Shown here one piece after another: positions 32,966 through 44,397 of a stretch of DNA of 64,000 bases (position 1 is its first letter; every line of letters begins with the position of its first letter). The position numbers and the translations under genes were made by a program. Below the pieces are notes generated by a model. It did no database searches. It was not told where the DNA came from and was given only the letters and a program-made list of their open reading frames with translations. Location: NCBI GenBank assembly GCA_035235625.1, contig CP141144.1, positions 46,870,014 to 46,934,013 on the forward strand, written 5' to 3'. The stretch is from Saururus chinensis. Lineage: Eukaryota; Streptophyta; Magnoliopsida; Piperales; Saururaceae.

Positions 32966-35009
32966 GGGGGATATGTCCATGATGAAGATATTGATGAAAA
33001 TGAGGCTAATGAAGGTGAAGATAATATTGACAAAGTGGAGAAGATTCAAACATGAATGCAGAAGGGGTTAGAGGTGAAGAAAGCGCTCAACAGATGGTTG
33101 ACGGCGATGGGGATGATGTGGTAGGCAATGCTATTGCTGCAAATGATATAAATGTAGATGATGAAGAGTCATTGTACTATGAAGTGGAGCCACCTTATGC
33201 ACCCATCACAGATGAGGAGATAGATGCAACAATTAATTCTACAATAGATATGGACTAACAAAACGAAGATGAGTTATATGTTGGCCGCATCTTTAAGAAT
33301 AAAGAAACATTTGTTACAGCCTTGCAGAAGTTTTCCATTCAAAATCATGTCAAATACAAGGTTGTACAAACAAATTTGTCAGAGTATATAGTGAAGTTCA
33401 TTGATAGCACTTGCCCTTGGAGAGTGCATGGCTCAATAAAAATGGGTGGTGGGTACTTTAAATTGAAGACGTACAAAGGTGGCCACACATGTCGGAATGC
33501 CTAGCTTAGCACACATCATAGGCAGTGCAATGCTTCCTTTATTTCGAAGGTCATAATGCCCGCTAACCAAGCCGAATTAACTCTCACCCTAGGGGATATT
33601 ATTCAAAGAATGAATGAGAAGTATCATGTTGACATATCTTATAAGAAAGCATGGGCAGCAAGGAATATGGCGATCAAGGCTATTTATGGAGATTGGGTAG
33701 AATCATATAAATTGTTGCCAATGTACCTAAGGGTAGTGCAAGAAGCGAATCCTAACACCTACTACCGCTTAGAGGATGATGAAGTACATCGTGCAGATGG
33801 TGGCATATGTAGGAGATTTAAGCGATTGTTTTGGGCATTTGGGCCATCTATAGCAGGGTTTCGACATTGCATCCCTATGATTGGTGTTGATGCTACTCAC
33901 TTGTATGGCAAATACCCTGGTGCTCTTATGGCTGCAACGGTTACAGATGAAAACAATGGGTTATTTCCTCTTGCATTCGGGCTTGTCGGGAAGAAAGATG
34001 GAGACAATTGGAAATGGTTTCTAATGGAACTGCGGGATCATGTACTGTTGGGCATGATGAACATCGTCATTATTTTAGATCAACATAAGGGGCTTTAGAA
34101 GGCCGTGCCTGAGGTTCTTCCTGAACCTCTGTACCACCATCGTTATTGCATTCGTCACATAAAAGCAAATTTTAAGGAGTTCAAAAATAATACACTGATG
34201 GACTTGATTGGGGCAGCAGCTTGTGCACTTACAGTAGAAAAGTTTGATGCTAAAATGAACTTGATTAGTCAAGAGAGTCCTAGGGCAAAACATCTCCTCT
34301 TAGGAGGAGAATTGCATCTTGCACAGTGGTTCTTTGCCCACGGTGGTTTTATGACATTTGGCATGACAACTACAAATATGGCTGAAAGTTTAAATAGCGT
34401 CTTGAAGGGGGCACAAGGATTACCCATGCAGGCTTTAGTGTCGGCTATCTTTTATTGGCTCATAATTTTTTTTAAAACGATCTTCTGCTGCCACTGTCAT
34501 GGCCACCCCGTATACTCCCAGAGTGGAAGCGATATTGAGAGAGCAAACAAGAAAAATTGGGGAGTATATAGTTAATAGGATCAACAGGGGTCAGTACGAA
34601 GTGACATCAATTCGTGCCCAAAAGGTTATGGTAAATGTTGCGATGCATACGTACATGCAACATCCCTCAGGTTTATGGTTATCCTTGCTCTCACCTTATT
34701 GTCGTGTGGGCAAAGCAGCGGGAGCCAATCCAGTCATCACTATTTTACACATCTTCTACTTATAAAAATGAGTACTCCACAGAATTTTATTCTCCTCGTG
34801 GTTGGGAGTATTGGGAGAGGGATATACCTTTTGTGTTATACTCTTCGATAGCAACAAGGCAACCCGGTTGCCCACGGTCTGTTGACATTAGGAATACAAT
34901 GGACCGTAGAACTATGGAGAGAGATGGTAGAGGAGGATATAAATGCGGGAGGTGTAAACAAAGTGGGCATAATAGTGAATCATGTAGAAACCCTCATGTT
35001 GATTGGTAA
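32966..35009 (+). pseudogene. MULE 1 transposase gene, main part (MURA-like)
   Basis: An acidic linker is followed by the MuDR DNA-binding domain (GRIFKNKETFVTALQKFSIQ ... STCPWRVHGS, 33270-33500), then the catalytic domain: IGVDATHLYGKYPG (first Asp, about 33880), IVIILDQHKGL (second Asp), a CIRHIKANF segment, and NMAESLNSVLKG. A SWIM-type zinc finger near 34660 (GYPCSHL) and a CCHC knuckle near 34935-34990 (YKCGRCKQSGHNSESC) complete it. Stops and frameshifts are at 33257, 33502, 34096 and near 34450. Family knowledge: this enzyme cuts and pastes MULE elements. It is inactive here. Confidence 0.9.
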
Positions 35010-35485
35010 ACATATAATCAAGCTCTTTATTTATTATATATTTTAGGTATACATGCATAATTCTATACTTTACTTGGTGTTTTAGTCACATATAATTCTT
35101 TAATTTTAATATTTGTTATCATATTTTCTGACATAGTTATGGTCGTGGGAGCACTTACATGTCGGACGACTAAGTGCTAAGATGGGTCACTTAGTCGATG
35201 GTGCTCTATTAGGGGTGAGGTAGGGTATATTAATGTTTAACACTCACTTTTTTAGCAACATTTTATGTACATATGCTGAACTTATTTTTTAAATTTAACT
35301 CCTTAATGTGGAATGCTCGAAAAAAGAGAACCAAAAATCCACAAGGAGTCCTTTGATTATACAGAGGGGAGTTAGACTACCAGCGGCCATACCAAGTAAT
35401 TTTATTGTTGTGTTGAAATTTTTATGTAATGATTTTGAAAAATGTCGTCATTATTTAAACTAAATTATCTTTATATATTGTATAG
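35010..35485 (+). other. Spacer or intron between MULE 1 transposase and mobile domain
   Basis: AT-rich. Around 35150-35230 there is a short stretch with repeated ACTAAGTG/CACTTAGTCG words, and 35320-35395 looks like an exon fragment (lysine/arginine-rich). A probable acceptor TGTATAG lies at 35478-35485. Confidence 0.4.
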
Positions 35486-35662
35486 GTTATTTGGCAGCTG
35501 TACGCAGAGGATGCGTTGGCTGCGTTACCTCCTCTATACACGGACGGTCGAGAGGAGTGGCTATCTCGAACTCCGCTGATATGTTACAACATTTAGAGTT
35601 GTATGTGCCAGATCGTGTAATGCTCTAGTTTAACCTGGAGAAAGGGGTCCCACCTTCTACTC
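35486..35662 (+). pseudogene. Plant mobile domain (PMD) fragment at the MULE 1 3' side
   Basis: It encodes DALAALPPLYTDGREEWL, RTPLICYNI and, after a frameshift, ELYVPDRVML and FNLEKGVP. This is the conserved end of plant mobile domains (as in MAIN/MAIL1 and transposon proteins, where it reads like IVExHxPDRVxRQFG). A TAG replaces the Gln before FNL. The domain is cut by the Tekay-like remnant. Plant MULEs carrying a PMD are known; whether this PMD was fused to the transposase is inferred from order only. Confidence 0.7.
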
Positions 35663-35683
35663 AATGCTCTAGTTTAACATTTA

Positions 35684-36203
35684 GAGGCTTGTGAGAAAAG
35701 TTTTGTTGAGCTTAAAAGGAGGTTAACTACAGCCCCAATTCTTGCCTTACCATCTGGGAGTGGAGGTTTTGTTGTTTATAGTGATGCATCGGGTAGAGGA
35801 TTGAGTTGCGTTTTGATGCAACGTGGAAAGGTGATTGCTTATGCTTCAAGGCAGCTTAAACCCCATGAGGTTAACTACCCAACACACAACCTAGAGTTGG
35901 CAGCAATCGTCTGCCCTAAAGATCTGGCGACACTACCTTTACGGTGAGATGTTTGAAGTTTACACGGATCATAAAAGTTTGAAGTATATCTTCTCACAAA
36001 ACGATTTGAATATGCGTCAGAGACGGTGGTTAGAGTATCTGAAAGACTATGACTTCTCCATTTTATATCACCCAGGGAAGGCAAATGTGGTTGCTGATGC
36101 ATTGAGTAGAAAATCCGTGGGTGTAATTGCTCACTTGATGGTGCAAGAGTGGAGACTCTTGGAGGAGATCGTGGACTGTAGGCCTCAGTTTTACTCTAGG
36201 TGA
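35684..36203 (+). pseudogene. RNase H of a 5'-truncated Tekay/Del-like gypsy element
   Basis: It begins inside pol: [18 protein letters not shown], then the RNase H with [43 protein letters not shown] and [15 protein letters not shown]. Frameshifts and stops occur near 35930 and 36202. Everything upstream (5' LTR, gag, protease and most of RT) is missing. The left junction abuts the MULE 1 mobile domain. Confidence 0.9.
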
Positions 36204-37426
36204 AGACAGGGCTTTATGGCTAACTTGACTATCCGATCTAGTGTTGTGGATAGAGTGATTCAGTCCCAGCTTGTAGATTTAGAGACTATAACATTGTTGA
36301 GTAAACCGGGTTTTAGTAGAGGTGCTGATGGTGGGATTAGATTTCATAGCATATTGGTAGTCCCATCCTTGCCTAGTTTGCGAGAGGAGTTATTACAGGG
36401 AGCTCATCACTCTCAGTATACTATTCATCTAGGCAGAACAAAGATGTACAGAGATTTATTTGACGCGAATTTTGGTGGAATGGCATGAAGAGAGATATTG
36501 CGGAATATGTCACCAGATGCCTTACATGTCAGCGTGTCAAAGCTGAACATCAACGACCATCAGGATCCTTGCAGCCATTAGATATTCCAAAGTGGAAGTG
36601 GGAGCATATTACAATGGACTTTGTTATGGGTCTACCTCGTACACAGAGGGGACATGAGGCTATATGGGTGATTGTAGACTGATTGACGAAGTCCGCTCAT
36701 TTCCTTCCTCTTCGGAAAGAGCATCCGCCTCATGACTTGACACAATTGTACCTCGATGAGATAGTGACTTTGCATGGAGTGCCAGTTTCCATTGTGTCTG
36801 ACAGGGATAGTTGGTTCGCTTCTCATTTTTGGAGAGGGTTGCAGGAGGCTTTGGGCATAGCCTTAAAGTACAGCACTGCCTTCCATCCTCAGATTGATGG
36901 TCAATCAGAAAGGACCATTTAGACACTAGAAGATATGTTGTGAGCTTGTGCCCTAGATTGGAGAAGTTCTTGGGATCAACACTTGCATTTGATCGAGTTC
37001 GCATATAATAACAGTTATCATTCTAGCATCGGGATGGCACCTTATGAGGCGCTATATGGAAGACTGTGTTGATCACCGACATGTTGGGATGAGGTCAGAG
37101 AACGACAACTGCTCAAGTCAGAGTTAGTTCAGCAGTGTGCAGATAAGGTGAGGTTGGTCAGGCAAAGGCTTCAAACCGCTCAGAGTCGCCAGAAGAGTTA
37201 TGCTGATCAGAGGCAAAGGAATCTTGAGTTTGAAATTGGGGATTATGTATTTCTGCGTGTCTCTCTCACAAAAGGAGTTATGCGGTTTGGGGTGAGAGGG
37301 AAGTTGAGTCCTCGATATGTGGGTCCTTTTGAGATCTTGGAGCGAATTGGACCTATAGCTTATCGGGTTGCTTTACCACCTCAGCTTGCCGGAGTTCATG
37401 ATGTCTTCCGTGTATCGATGCTCTAG
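36204..37426 (+). pseudogene. Integrase of the Tekay/Del-like element
   Basis: Landmarks: zinc-binding region (HHSQYTIHLGRTKMYRDL ... [12 protein letters not shown]), [11 protein letters not shown] (first Asp), IVSDRDSWFASHFW (second Asp), and FHPQIDGQSERTI with the Glu, then the GPFEILERIGPIAYRVALPP region. TGA stops replace conserved Arg before LTKSAHF (about 36680), before AC (about 36943) and in the GRRCRSP-like region (about 37068). A TAG replaces Gln after ERTI, and another TAG falls after VSML at about 37424. Confidence 0.9.
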
Positions 37427-37657
37427 AAATATGTATCAGACCCTGCCCAGGTGTTAGACTACACTCCTATGGAACTCCGTCCCGATACGACTTTTGAGGA
37501 GTGCCCAAGTCAGATTCTGGATAGGAAAGAACAAGTCCTGAGGACAAAGACTATTCCTTTGGTGAAGGTCTTGTGGCAGTACCATACTTTTGAGGAGGCG
37601 ACTTGGGAAGTTGAAGCTGAGATGAAGGAAAAATACCCCGAATTGTTTGAGGTGTAA
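37427..37657 (+). pseudogene. Chromodomain of the Tekay/Del-like element
   Basis: The open stretch carries LDYTPMELRPDTTFEECP, QILDRKEQVLRTKTIPLVKV and EEATWEVEAEMKEKYPELF, the diagnostic C-terminal chromodomain of the Tekay/Del branch. It ends with a stop at 37655-37657. Confidence 0.9.
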
Positions 37658-37704
37658 GTTGTATTTTGTTTTTAGTTTAGCAATTTCGGGGACGAAATTT
37701 CTAT

Positions 37705-37717
37705 AAGGGGGGAAGAA
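37705..37717 (+). other. Polypurine tract of the Tekay/Del-like element
   Basis: AAGGGGGGAAGAA stands directly before the TGTAATAACC start of the LTR, following the usual GGGGACGAAATTTC block. Confidence 0.9.
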
Positions 37718-38494
37718 TGTAATAACCTTGACTTTTCTGTGGTTATTTATTTGCTTCTTGGGAAATTAATTTTTGTCTTAAGCTTCCATATTTTTTCTCG
37801 ATTATTATGTGTTAGTGTTGTGCGTAGCCTCGGTCGTAGGTAGAAAAGGTTTGTACGTTTTCAAGAGTTTAAACACGTAAGTTAAGGTTGCGGAGCTTAA
37901 TTTAAAAACTCGCTCCTTAAATTAGGGCTCTTAGATTAAAGTAAAGTTGTTTTGGTCAAGGCGTGTTCTTAGGGGGAGTTCAGCTTGTGTCGGGAGTTCT
38001 CGCGCTTGAAGAAGAAGTGGAGACGTGCAAGGTAGAGGTGCACGATTTAAAAAAAAAAGAATAAAACAGAGCGCAAAACGCAGATCACATTTTGCATTCT
38101 GCACAGTATTTCCGCCGGAAAGGAGAGAACTTCCCCCTCCCCACTTCTTTTCACTGGAGCTTTGCAACCGCCCCTCACCTTCGCCGGACTTCGACCGTCC
38201 GATCACTGTGGCACGGGTCGCGCCGTCTTTGGCCACCATCATGTCTCCCTTGCACAGCGATTCGCCAGCTGAAATAAGGAAGAAGCTTTGATTTTGGGCG
38301 AGACGCTGCTGGAGCTGTTGAGAGCCGCCGGAATCTGCCGGAGCAGCCACCAAACCACCACGAACTAGGAGGTACCACCCCTTTCCCCAATTTTACTCTG
38401 GTTGGCCTTCCTCCAGAAATTTTGTTGCGGACAGTTTTGGGGGAAATTCTTCAATCTGGGCCGTTCTTCAATCTGTAGCCGACGGAGTTGTCAC

Positions 38495-38840
38495 CGTGAG
38501 CTGTTTTCGGCCGGTGACTACTTTGCCGACCTTTGGGCTACTGTGGAACCGCCATGCACCTGGAACTTTCACTCCGATCAATCACCTTTCACTGACCTAC
38601 TCTGTTTTTGGGCTGAACCGCCACTGTAGTCGGCAGGGTTGGCCGCCATGAGCTGTTTTCCGGCCGGCGACCACTTTGCCAAGCCTTGGGTTTACTGTTG
38701 GGATGCCATGCAATCGAATTTTTCAATCCGATCAACGGCTCCTCATAGGCCTACCCTGTTTTTGGGCCAAACTACTTCTGGGACTGGCGAAAGTTGCCAT
38801 TTTGATCTGTTTTCTGCCGGTCCCGACGCCATCTTTCCCA
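38495..38840 (+). repeat. ~150-bp tandem repeat in the Tekay-like LTR
   Basis: Three diverged units start at about 38498, 38650 and 38797, each with a GAGCTGTTTTCSGGCCGG-like core (GATCTGTTTTCTGCCGG in the third), and in the first two a CTGTTTTTGGGC end. Confidence 0.75.
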
Positions 38841-39987
38841 CCTCATATTTTGATTTAACTCCTCGCATATTTTGTTTTCCTCTTAAATTTTATTTAGCAA
38901 TATCTGCATGTTCATCCACTAGAATAATTCACAGGGAGTTTGCCCAGTGACCATTCCACCTTGCTAGCGGCTAGAGACCACCTCCATGACAATGCTTTAC
39001 CCACACTATTGGACTGACCTAAACTCTTTTTGGGGAGTGCAGACATCTAAATCACCGGTGCAGGTGTTGTGAGAGACGTTCTTAACCGCGGGTATTAATT
39101 GGAGACCTGCACTGCAATTTCCACCCCAAATCCATCTCTTGTAGTGTAAGGGTGCGTGGGCTGCTGGGTACGTACCAACGCAGCCTTCGTGGTACGCCCT
39201 GACATCAATTTTGGCCCAGTCAATGAGGTAGGAGACTTTGAACCTTAGAAATTCACTCTAGCGTGCTTTTCTGATAGGATGCATGCTAGGACTAAGGTGT
39301 TTAATTGCATGATGCTTAGATGGATATTAATGCAGAAGATGTTAAGTGCAGAGATTAATTTTAATGGCTATATGTGTATATTTTGAAATTATCTGTGTAT
39401 TAATTAGTTGATTAGTCGTGCGCTCACATTATGACTTATTCTTGATTTGGATAGTTGGATGAGCAAAAGACCTGTGTAATTAATTATATTTCTCGCTAAA
39501 TGCATGAGTGGTCATTATGCTTACGTAAGAATTATGTTTTCATGCCATAAAGACTATAAAGCATGTTGTAAGATGTATGTGTGGTGTATAGTTTAGAACT
39601 ATGAGTAGTTATACATGTGCAGATGATGTACGTATGCTTGTTAAGTGACGATCAGTTTGGACTGATTCGAATTTCTGAAAAGTGAGGCAGAGACTTCATG
39701 GTTTAGTAAATAGGCAGATTAGGGTTTGAAGCTTAGATATAAGCTACAAGTAAAGGTACAATCATATTGGTACCTGCATAATGTATAAACTATAAACTTC
39801 AACATAATTAAAGTATGTAGTTGATAATAAGAGTGAGTCCTTGGCTAGATTGACGGATTAAATTCCGTTTGGTTGACGACTGACAGATGGTCAGTTTCAC
39901 CTATAAGATTAACGTAGTTCATACCTTGGAGGTAATGTTTGTGTAAGTTAGGATTTTTGATACTCTGTTGAGAGCACCGTGAGTTGT

Positions 39988-40075
39988 GTGCCCAAGAGTG
40001 GCATTGTAAGTTTTCTGCCCAAGAGTGGCATTGTAAGTTTTCTGCCCAAGAGTTGCTTTGTAAGTTTTTCTGCAA
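39988..40075 (+). repeat. ~31-bp tandem repeat in the Tekay-like LTR
   Basis: Three copies of GCCCAAGAGTGGCATTGTAA followed by GTTTTCT. Confidence 0.85.
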
Positions 40076-40856
40076 TAATTGGCATTTTTAGGCCCTTGCT
40101 GGCCCTGTATGGCCCCAGAGAGTGGGCATTTGCGTGCTCAGGTAAGTAGTATCATGGATCTACTCTTACCTGTTTGATCCTGTGCCCCATGAGCACCAGT
40201 GTACTTTGCCTTCAGAATCATTTTAACGCATAGGTTTCTCCCCGAAGGTCAAGGTGACACCCTAGTGGCATTCTTTCCTTTCAACAGTAGAGATAATTGA
40301 GATTTAATTAGTTCTATTCTTCGAGTGTAAGTGTAAGATAATAAACGTAAGATTGTAAGTGTAAGTAGTTTGTATGTGAAAATGAGAGTTTGATAGGTTG
40401 TGTTTTGTTGTACGTAAGGTGAAAAGAAAAATTTGTAAGTTTAGAAAGCTCAGAGGAATTGTAGTACTCTTATTGAGATTGTATTTATCTTCTCCTGGTT
40501 TTTGGTTTGCTACTGTCTTGCAGAGCAGCTTTGGTGTGAACTTTTATGGTTCACTGATTTTGATTCTCCTACTGGGTATGAAAATACTCATGTTCTTTTT
40601 CTCTAATCCTCAGGCACTTCAGGGACTTCTATGGGGCCTAGTTCGAGAGCTGCGTAGCATTTGAGGACACACTTTTTGGAGTGCAGGTCAATTTTTGACT
40701 CTATTGTTCCTTGATTAATTTATGCCACGATCTGTTGTAAATAAATTTTGAAGTACATGTATTAAGTGAGGTGAGCACTTTTACATGTATTATTTTGGAC
40801 TTGTACACTGACTGTATTATTACTTTCGACTGTTATGGAACTTGTACCCAGGTACG

Positions 40857-40983
40857 CTTGGGAAAATACATTGAAAGCCCATGGCCATGGCAAATTCTGT
40901 CTTTTGTTTGTTATTCACGCCTAGGAAAATACATTGAAAGCCCATGGCCATGGCAAATTCTATCTTTTGTTTGTTATTCACGC
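40857..40983 (+). repeat. 63-bp tandem duplication in the Tekay-like LTR
   Basis: Two near-identical copies of a unit beginning GGAAAATACATTGAAAGCCC and ending TTGTTATTCACGC, at 40861 and 40924. Only a few bases differ, so the duplication is young. Confidence 0.9.
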
Positions 40984-41212
40984 TGGGGGATGAATGAATT
41001 ATGAGCTTTGAATGTTTTATCATTGTTATATCTCTGTTTTGAATTGAAAAGAAAGTATTGAGATGGATTTGATACAAATGAATGAGAATTATAAAAAAAA
41101 TATTTTTCACAAGTTTCGTATTTTCGTCAATTTTCACCAATTTATAGCCGTTATATTGTAGAATTTTTATTTAAATTTTATAAAAATTATTTTAAAAACC
41201 CCGGGTGTGACA

Positions 41213-42057
41213 CTTAGTGGCTACGTCATTTTTTAGAGGATATTCCAATGTGGGGGAAACCTGTGCCACCTATTTGCAATCCATTGTGATAGTTAATTGT
41301 CTCGACATGTACATTGGAGATATAATACCATAAAACAATTAACCTCTAGTGGAATCATATGTATTAAGTATGTTAGGTCAAAAAAAATTATTGCACATCC
41401 GCCTATTCAAGGTTTGACCAGAGAACAAGTGAGTAGCTCATCAAGGGGAATGGGCTTGAAGCCTATACATTAACAGTCATTATAATGGTAACCCAATGTA
41501 GTTGATTGGAGATCCCAAGATCTAGGTTCAAATGGACAATTGAATTATGGGAGATTCAAGGGGAATCACTATTCAATAACATCTCGTTCTTATTCCAATG
41601 ATGAGATAGTGATGCCTGCAGATCAAATTGGGATAATCATTGTTTTTAATGGTTGTTATACCTTGAATTAATTCAAGTGGGGTATGACAGGATACTCTTA
41701 ATAAGAATCCCCTATATCAATGTGAAGGGGCAGCTTCTATAAGGATTTTAATGCTAAATCTTCTAGAACACTCATGAAAACCAGGTTTATTCAAACACGA
41801 AATGAACAAAATTATGAGAACTATGTTGTGTCTGAGAAGTGGCAGTGTAAATTCTATTGTCTTAGTTCATCCAAATGGCTGAACAATTCAAGACATCACG
41901 GTCACTAATTAGCTAGTACACCCGATAATTTTTACAAGAAAAAGTTCAAAGTCAAAAGCTGCATTTCCCCATGCACAAACTTTTCAATATTTGCTCTCAT
42001 ATTTTATCTGCATTGTTTTGCATAGTTGTCCAGCCAATTCCCATTCTTGTGGAGGAT
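41213..42057 (+). other. Copia-like 3' internal non-coding remnant
   Basis: From about 41470 to 41930 the sequence has the order of short blocks seen between pol and the 3' LTR of some plant copia elements (GGAGATCCCAAGATCTAGGT; GGGGCAGCTTCTATA; a GACATCACGGTCAC block). It ends with the purine-rich GTGGAGGAT before TGTTAACAAG. The match is from memory of such elements and has no coding support. 41213-41470 shows nothing recognisable. Confidence 0.45.
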
Positions 42058-42240
42058 TGTTAACAAGTGGGTATATTGGCTACGACCATTTTGGTATTGA
42101 GAGCCCAAGCCCACTTTCAAGTGAATGAGAATCACACATTTGAATTGGTTGAAAGTTATGAATAGTCCCACATCACCTAGAAAAATGTAATGATGTTGGT
42201 ATATAAGGCATAAGTTTGGTCTTTCAAGTTAGACCTTTGG
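42058..42240 (+). repeat. Copia-like LTR start, cut by solo LTR E
   Basis: It begins TGTTAACAAGTGGG after a purine tract. It contains AGTCCCACATCACC and then TATATAAGGC, the arrangement of the promoter in many plant copia LTRs. At 42240 solo LTR E is inserted; the remainder probably continues from 44398, but its end was not located. Confidence 0.5.
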
Positions 42241-44392
42241 TGTAACGACCTAACCCGAGCCCAAAAAATCACTTATAAAAAAAATTGATCTCCTTCAACC
42301 TAGAATCATCGTCTGTGTGCGAGATGTACAATGTTTGTCTATGCACTATAGAGCTTTAAGGCTTCCTTGTATGTAGACTTAGGTTGAAACGAACACATAC
42401 ACACAACAAAGCTTCATAATTTGTCGCGTGTAAAACAAAATAAAACGTATATAATAATTAATTTGGATCGGGCCAACGTTGCCTTGCAGTTGGTTGCCTA
42501 CGTACGTATTGGATATTATTACAACACGATCGGATCCAAACGTAGTTCTGCCTAATGGCTAATACATACAACAAGCGTCACAAAATTATATATGTTAAAA
42601 TACGTATATACTGATATTTAGTCGGAGTTATACAAAAACTCATCATATATCAAAGTCAAGTGGAAATTAATAAGCCAACGAAATCATACATCTCGCTCTA
42701 CCACAGAGCGGGATCAAAACTACATACACATGTCTCGCTCCATCACTCAGCCGAGACCGAACACACACACCATACGTCTTGCTCTACCCTAGAGCAAGAC
42801 GGAACATAAACATGTCACATCAAAGCATAGCAGATTAGAGCATAAAGGATCATGGAATATCACACACCTTAATTTAGCACGTGCAGCTCTATAATTTAAA
42901 CAGGATGTCAGAAATACTTATTCCCCTCATGTCTCGTAAGGTAATGGTATTCGAAGTTGCTCAATCCTTCTAGGCATCCTCCCCTTACGACCCCAAGGCA
43001 AAAGACAGGAGCTTCCTCTAGCCTACATACACTCCTTGTCTTGCACTGAAAGGCTACGCACAAACGTTCTCCTTGTTGAAGACTCTTCTCATTTTTCGTG
43101 CTAGCGGGCGGCAGACAGAACCTTCCCTACCCGGAGATGTTCCTCACACATCGTGGCTCTTCAATGGAAGACAGAACCACCCTTTCTCTGGATTGCTTCT
43201 CTGGTTGTGGCCCGACAACTTTGGACAGAACCTCATCTTACTTCTAACTCCTTTTTCTTTCTCCGGTGCTTGAGGACAATGGGCAGGGCTTCTTCTTGTC
43301 TTGGGGTATTTCCACCTCATACAATTGCCAACTCAGAGAACAGACGCCTCCATTGCGAAGAGCACACTTGATTTAGTCAAGAACGCCTCCTAGATGGACT
43401 AAATCAGAGCTAGGATGCTCAGAAACTGAGAAAAAGAAGATTGTCGGTGCTCGAGGACAATGGCCATGATCTCTCCTTTTCTTCAGGTGTTTCCTCCTTA
43501 TATGGTCTCCAACTTGAAGAAATGACTACTCCATTACATAGAGCATGCTTCATTTAGTCAAGAATGCCTCTTAGATGGACTAAATAAGAGCTAGGATTCT
43601 CAGAAACAAAAAAAAAAGATTGTTGGTGCTTGAGGACAATAGGCAAGACCTCTCTTGGGGCATTTCCTCCTCATACAATCTCCAACTCAAAGAAAGGACA
43701 GCTCCATTGCGTAAAGCACGCTCGATTTACTTAAGAACCCCTCTTGAACGGCCTTCATCAGAATCAGAACGGTCAGAAACAGAGGAGGAGAAGATCTAAT
43801 TAAAAAATAGAACAAAATGGGGTATAAATAGGCCCCCGAGCCGCCGAAACTGCAGCACCACTATTTCGGGCGGCGGCGCATGCGGAAACGTGACGCGCCA
43901 GCGGCACATGGCGCTTGTTGAAATGCCGCGCTCGCAGAAACTGGCGCGCATGCTATGCGACAAGCACACGGTGACCATGCGTCACGGCCACGCATTACGC
44001 GCAACACGCCTCTTCTTTTATTAATTTATTATTATTTTTATATATCCCAATCTTTAAATGCTCGTATCTCCTTACCCTGGATTCATATTCGGATTCACGC
44101 GTTCTTGGTATTGTTGGACTCGTATCGACAGGCCATTCGATACTAGCCCACTTAAAGCAAAATATCATGCTCTTTCCAAGTGGATCCTACCTATTTTCCA
44201 CACTTCTCAAAGGTCGTAACTTCTGGTCCCGACCTCCAGTTCACTCGTTCTTTGATTTGTTATGCTCGTTTCTTCGAGCTCTACTCATTTACGGGGGTTT
44301 CAACTTTTGAAACTATATAAGACTCAATAAAAAGGTATCTAATTACCTCTAACCCCGGTGGCTAAACGTAATCAGAAAAGTGGGGTATTACA
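42241..44392 (-). mobile_element. Solo LTR E, TSD TTTGG
   Basis: It starts TGTAACGACCTAACCC and ends GGGGTATTACA, with TTTGG at 42236-42240 and 44393-44397. It is in minus orientation: the block at 44212-44250 is the reverse complement of the GAACGTA...GGTCGGGA block near the start of LTR D. It is a close relative of solo LTR F (55752-57740), colinear over the whole length. Inside, a segment of about 180 bp containing GAGGACAATGGGCA and ATAGAGCACGCTYGATTTA is repeated three times (43270-43740). Confidence 0.92.
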
Positions 44393-44397
44393 TTTGG

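Larger units (their letters stand above)
37718..41212 (+). repeat. 3' LTR (3.5 kb) of the Tekay/Del-like element
   Basis: It starts TGTAATAACC right after the polypurine tract and ends CCCCGGGTGTGACA. No TSD can be checked because the 5' half is lost. The LTR holds a GC-rich part (38030-38840) with a threefold ~150-bp repeat, a 31-bp repeat (39988-40075), the GCCCCATGAGCAC block shared with other LTRs here (about 40182), and a 63-bp duplication (40857-40983). Short open frames inside do not match any protein. Confidence 0.88.

Noticed and set aside
38025-38950. Several frames in the GC-rich block as a plant gene
   Set aside because: The block lies wholly inside the Tekay-like 3' LTR and is made of ~150-bp repeats; it is probably leader sequence.
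35684-41212. Full-length Tekay-like element
   Set aside because: No 5' LTR, gag, protease or RT core exists upstream; the sequence begins at the RNase H border.
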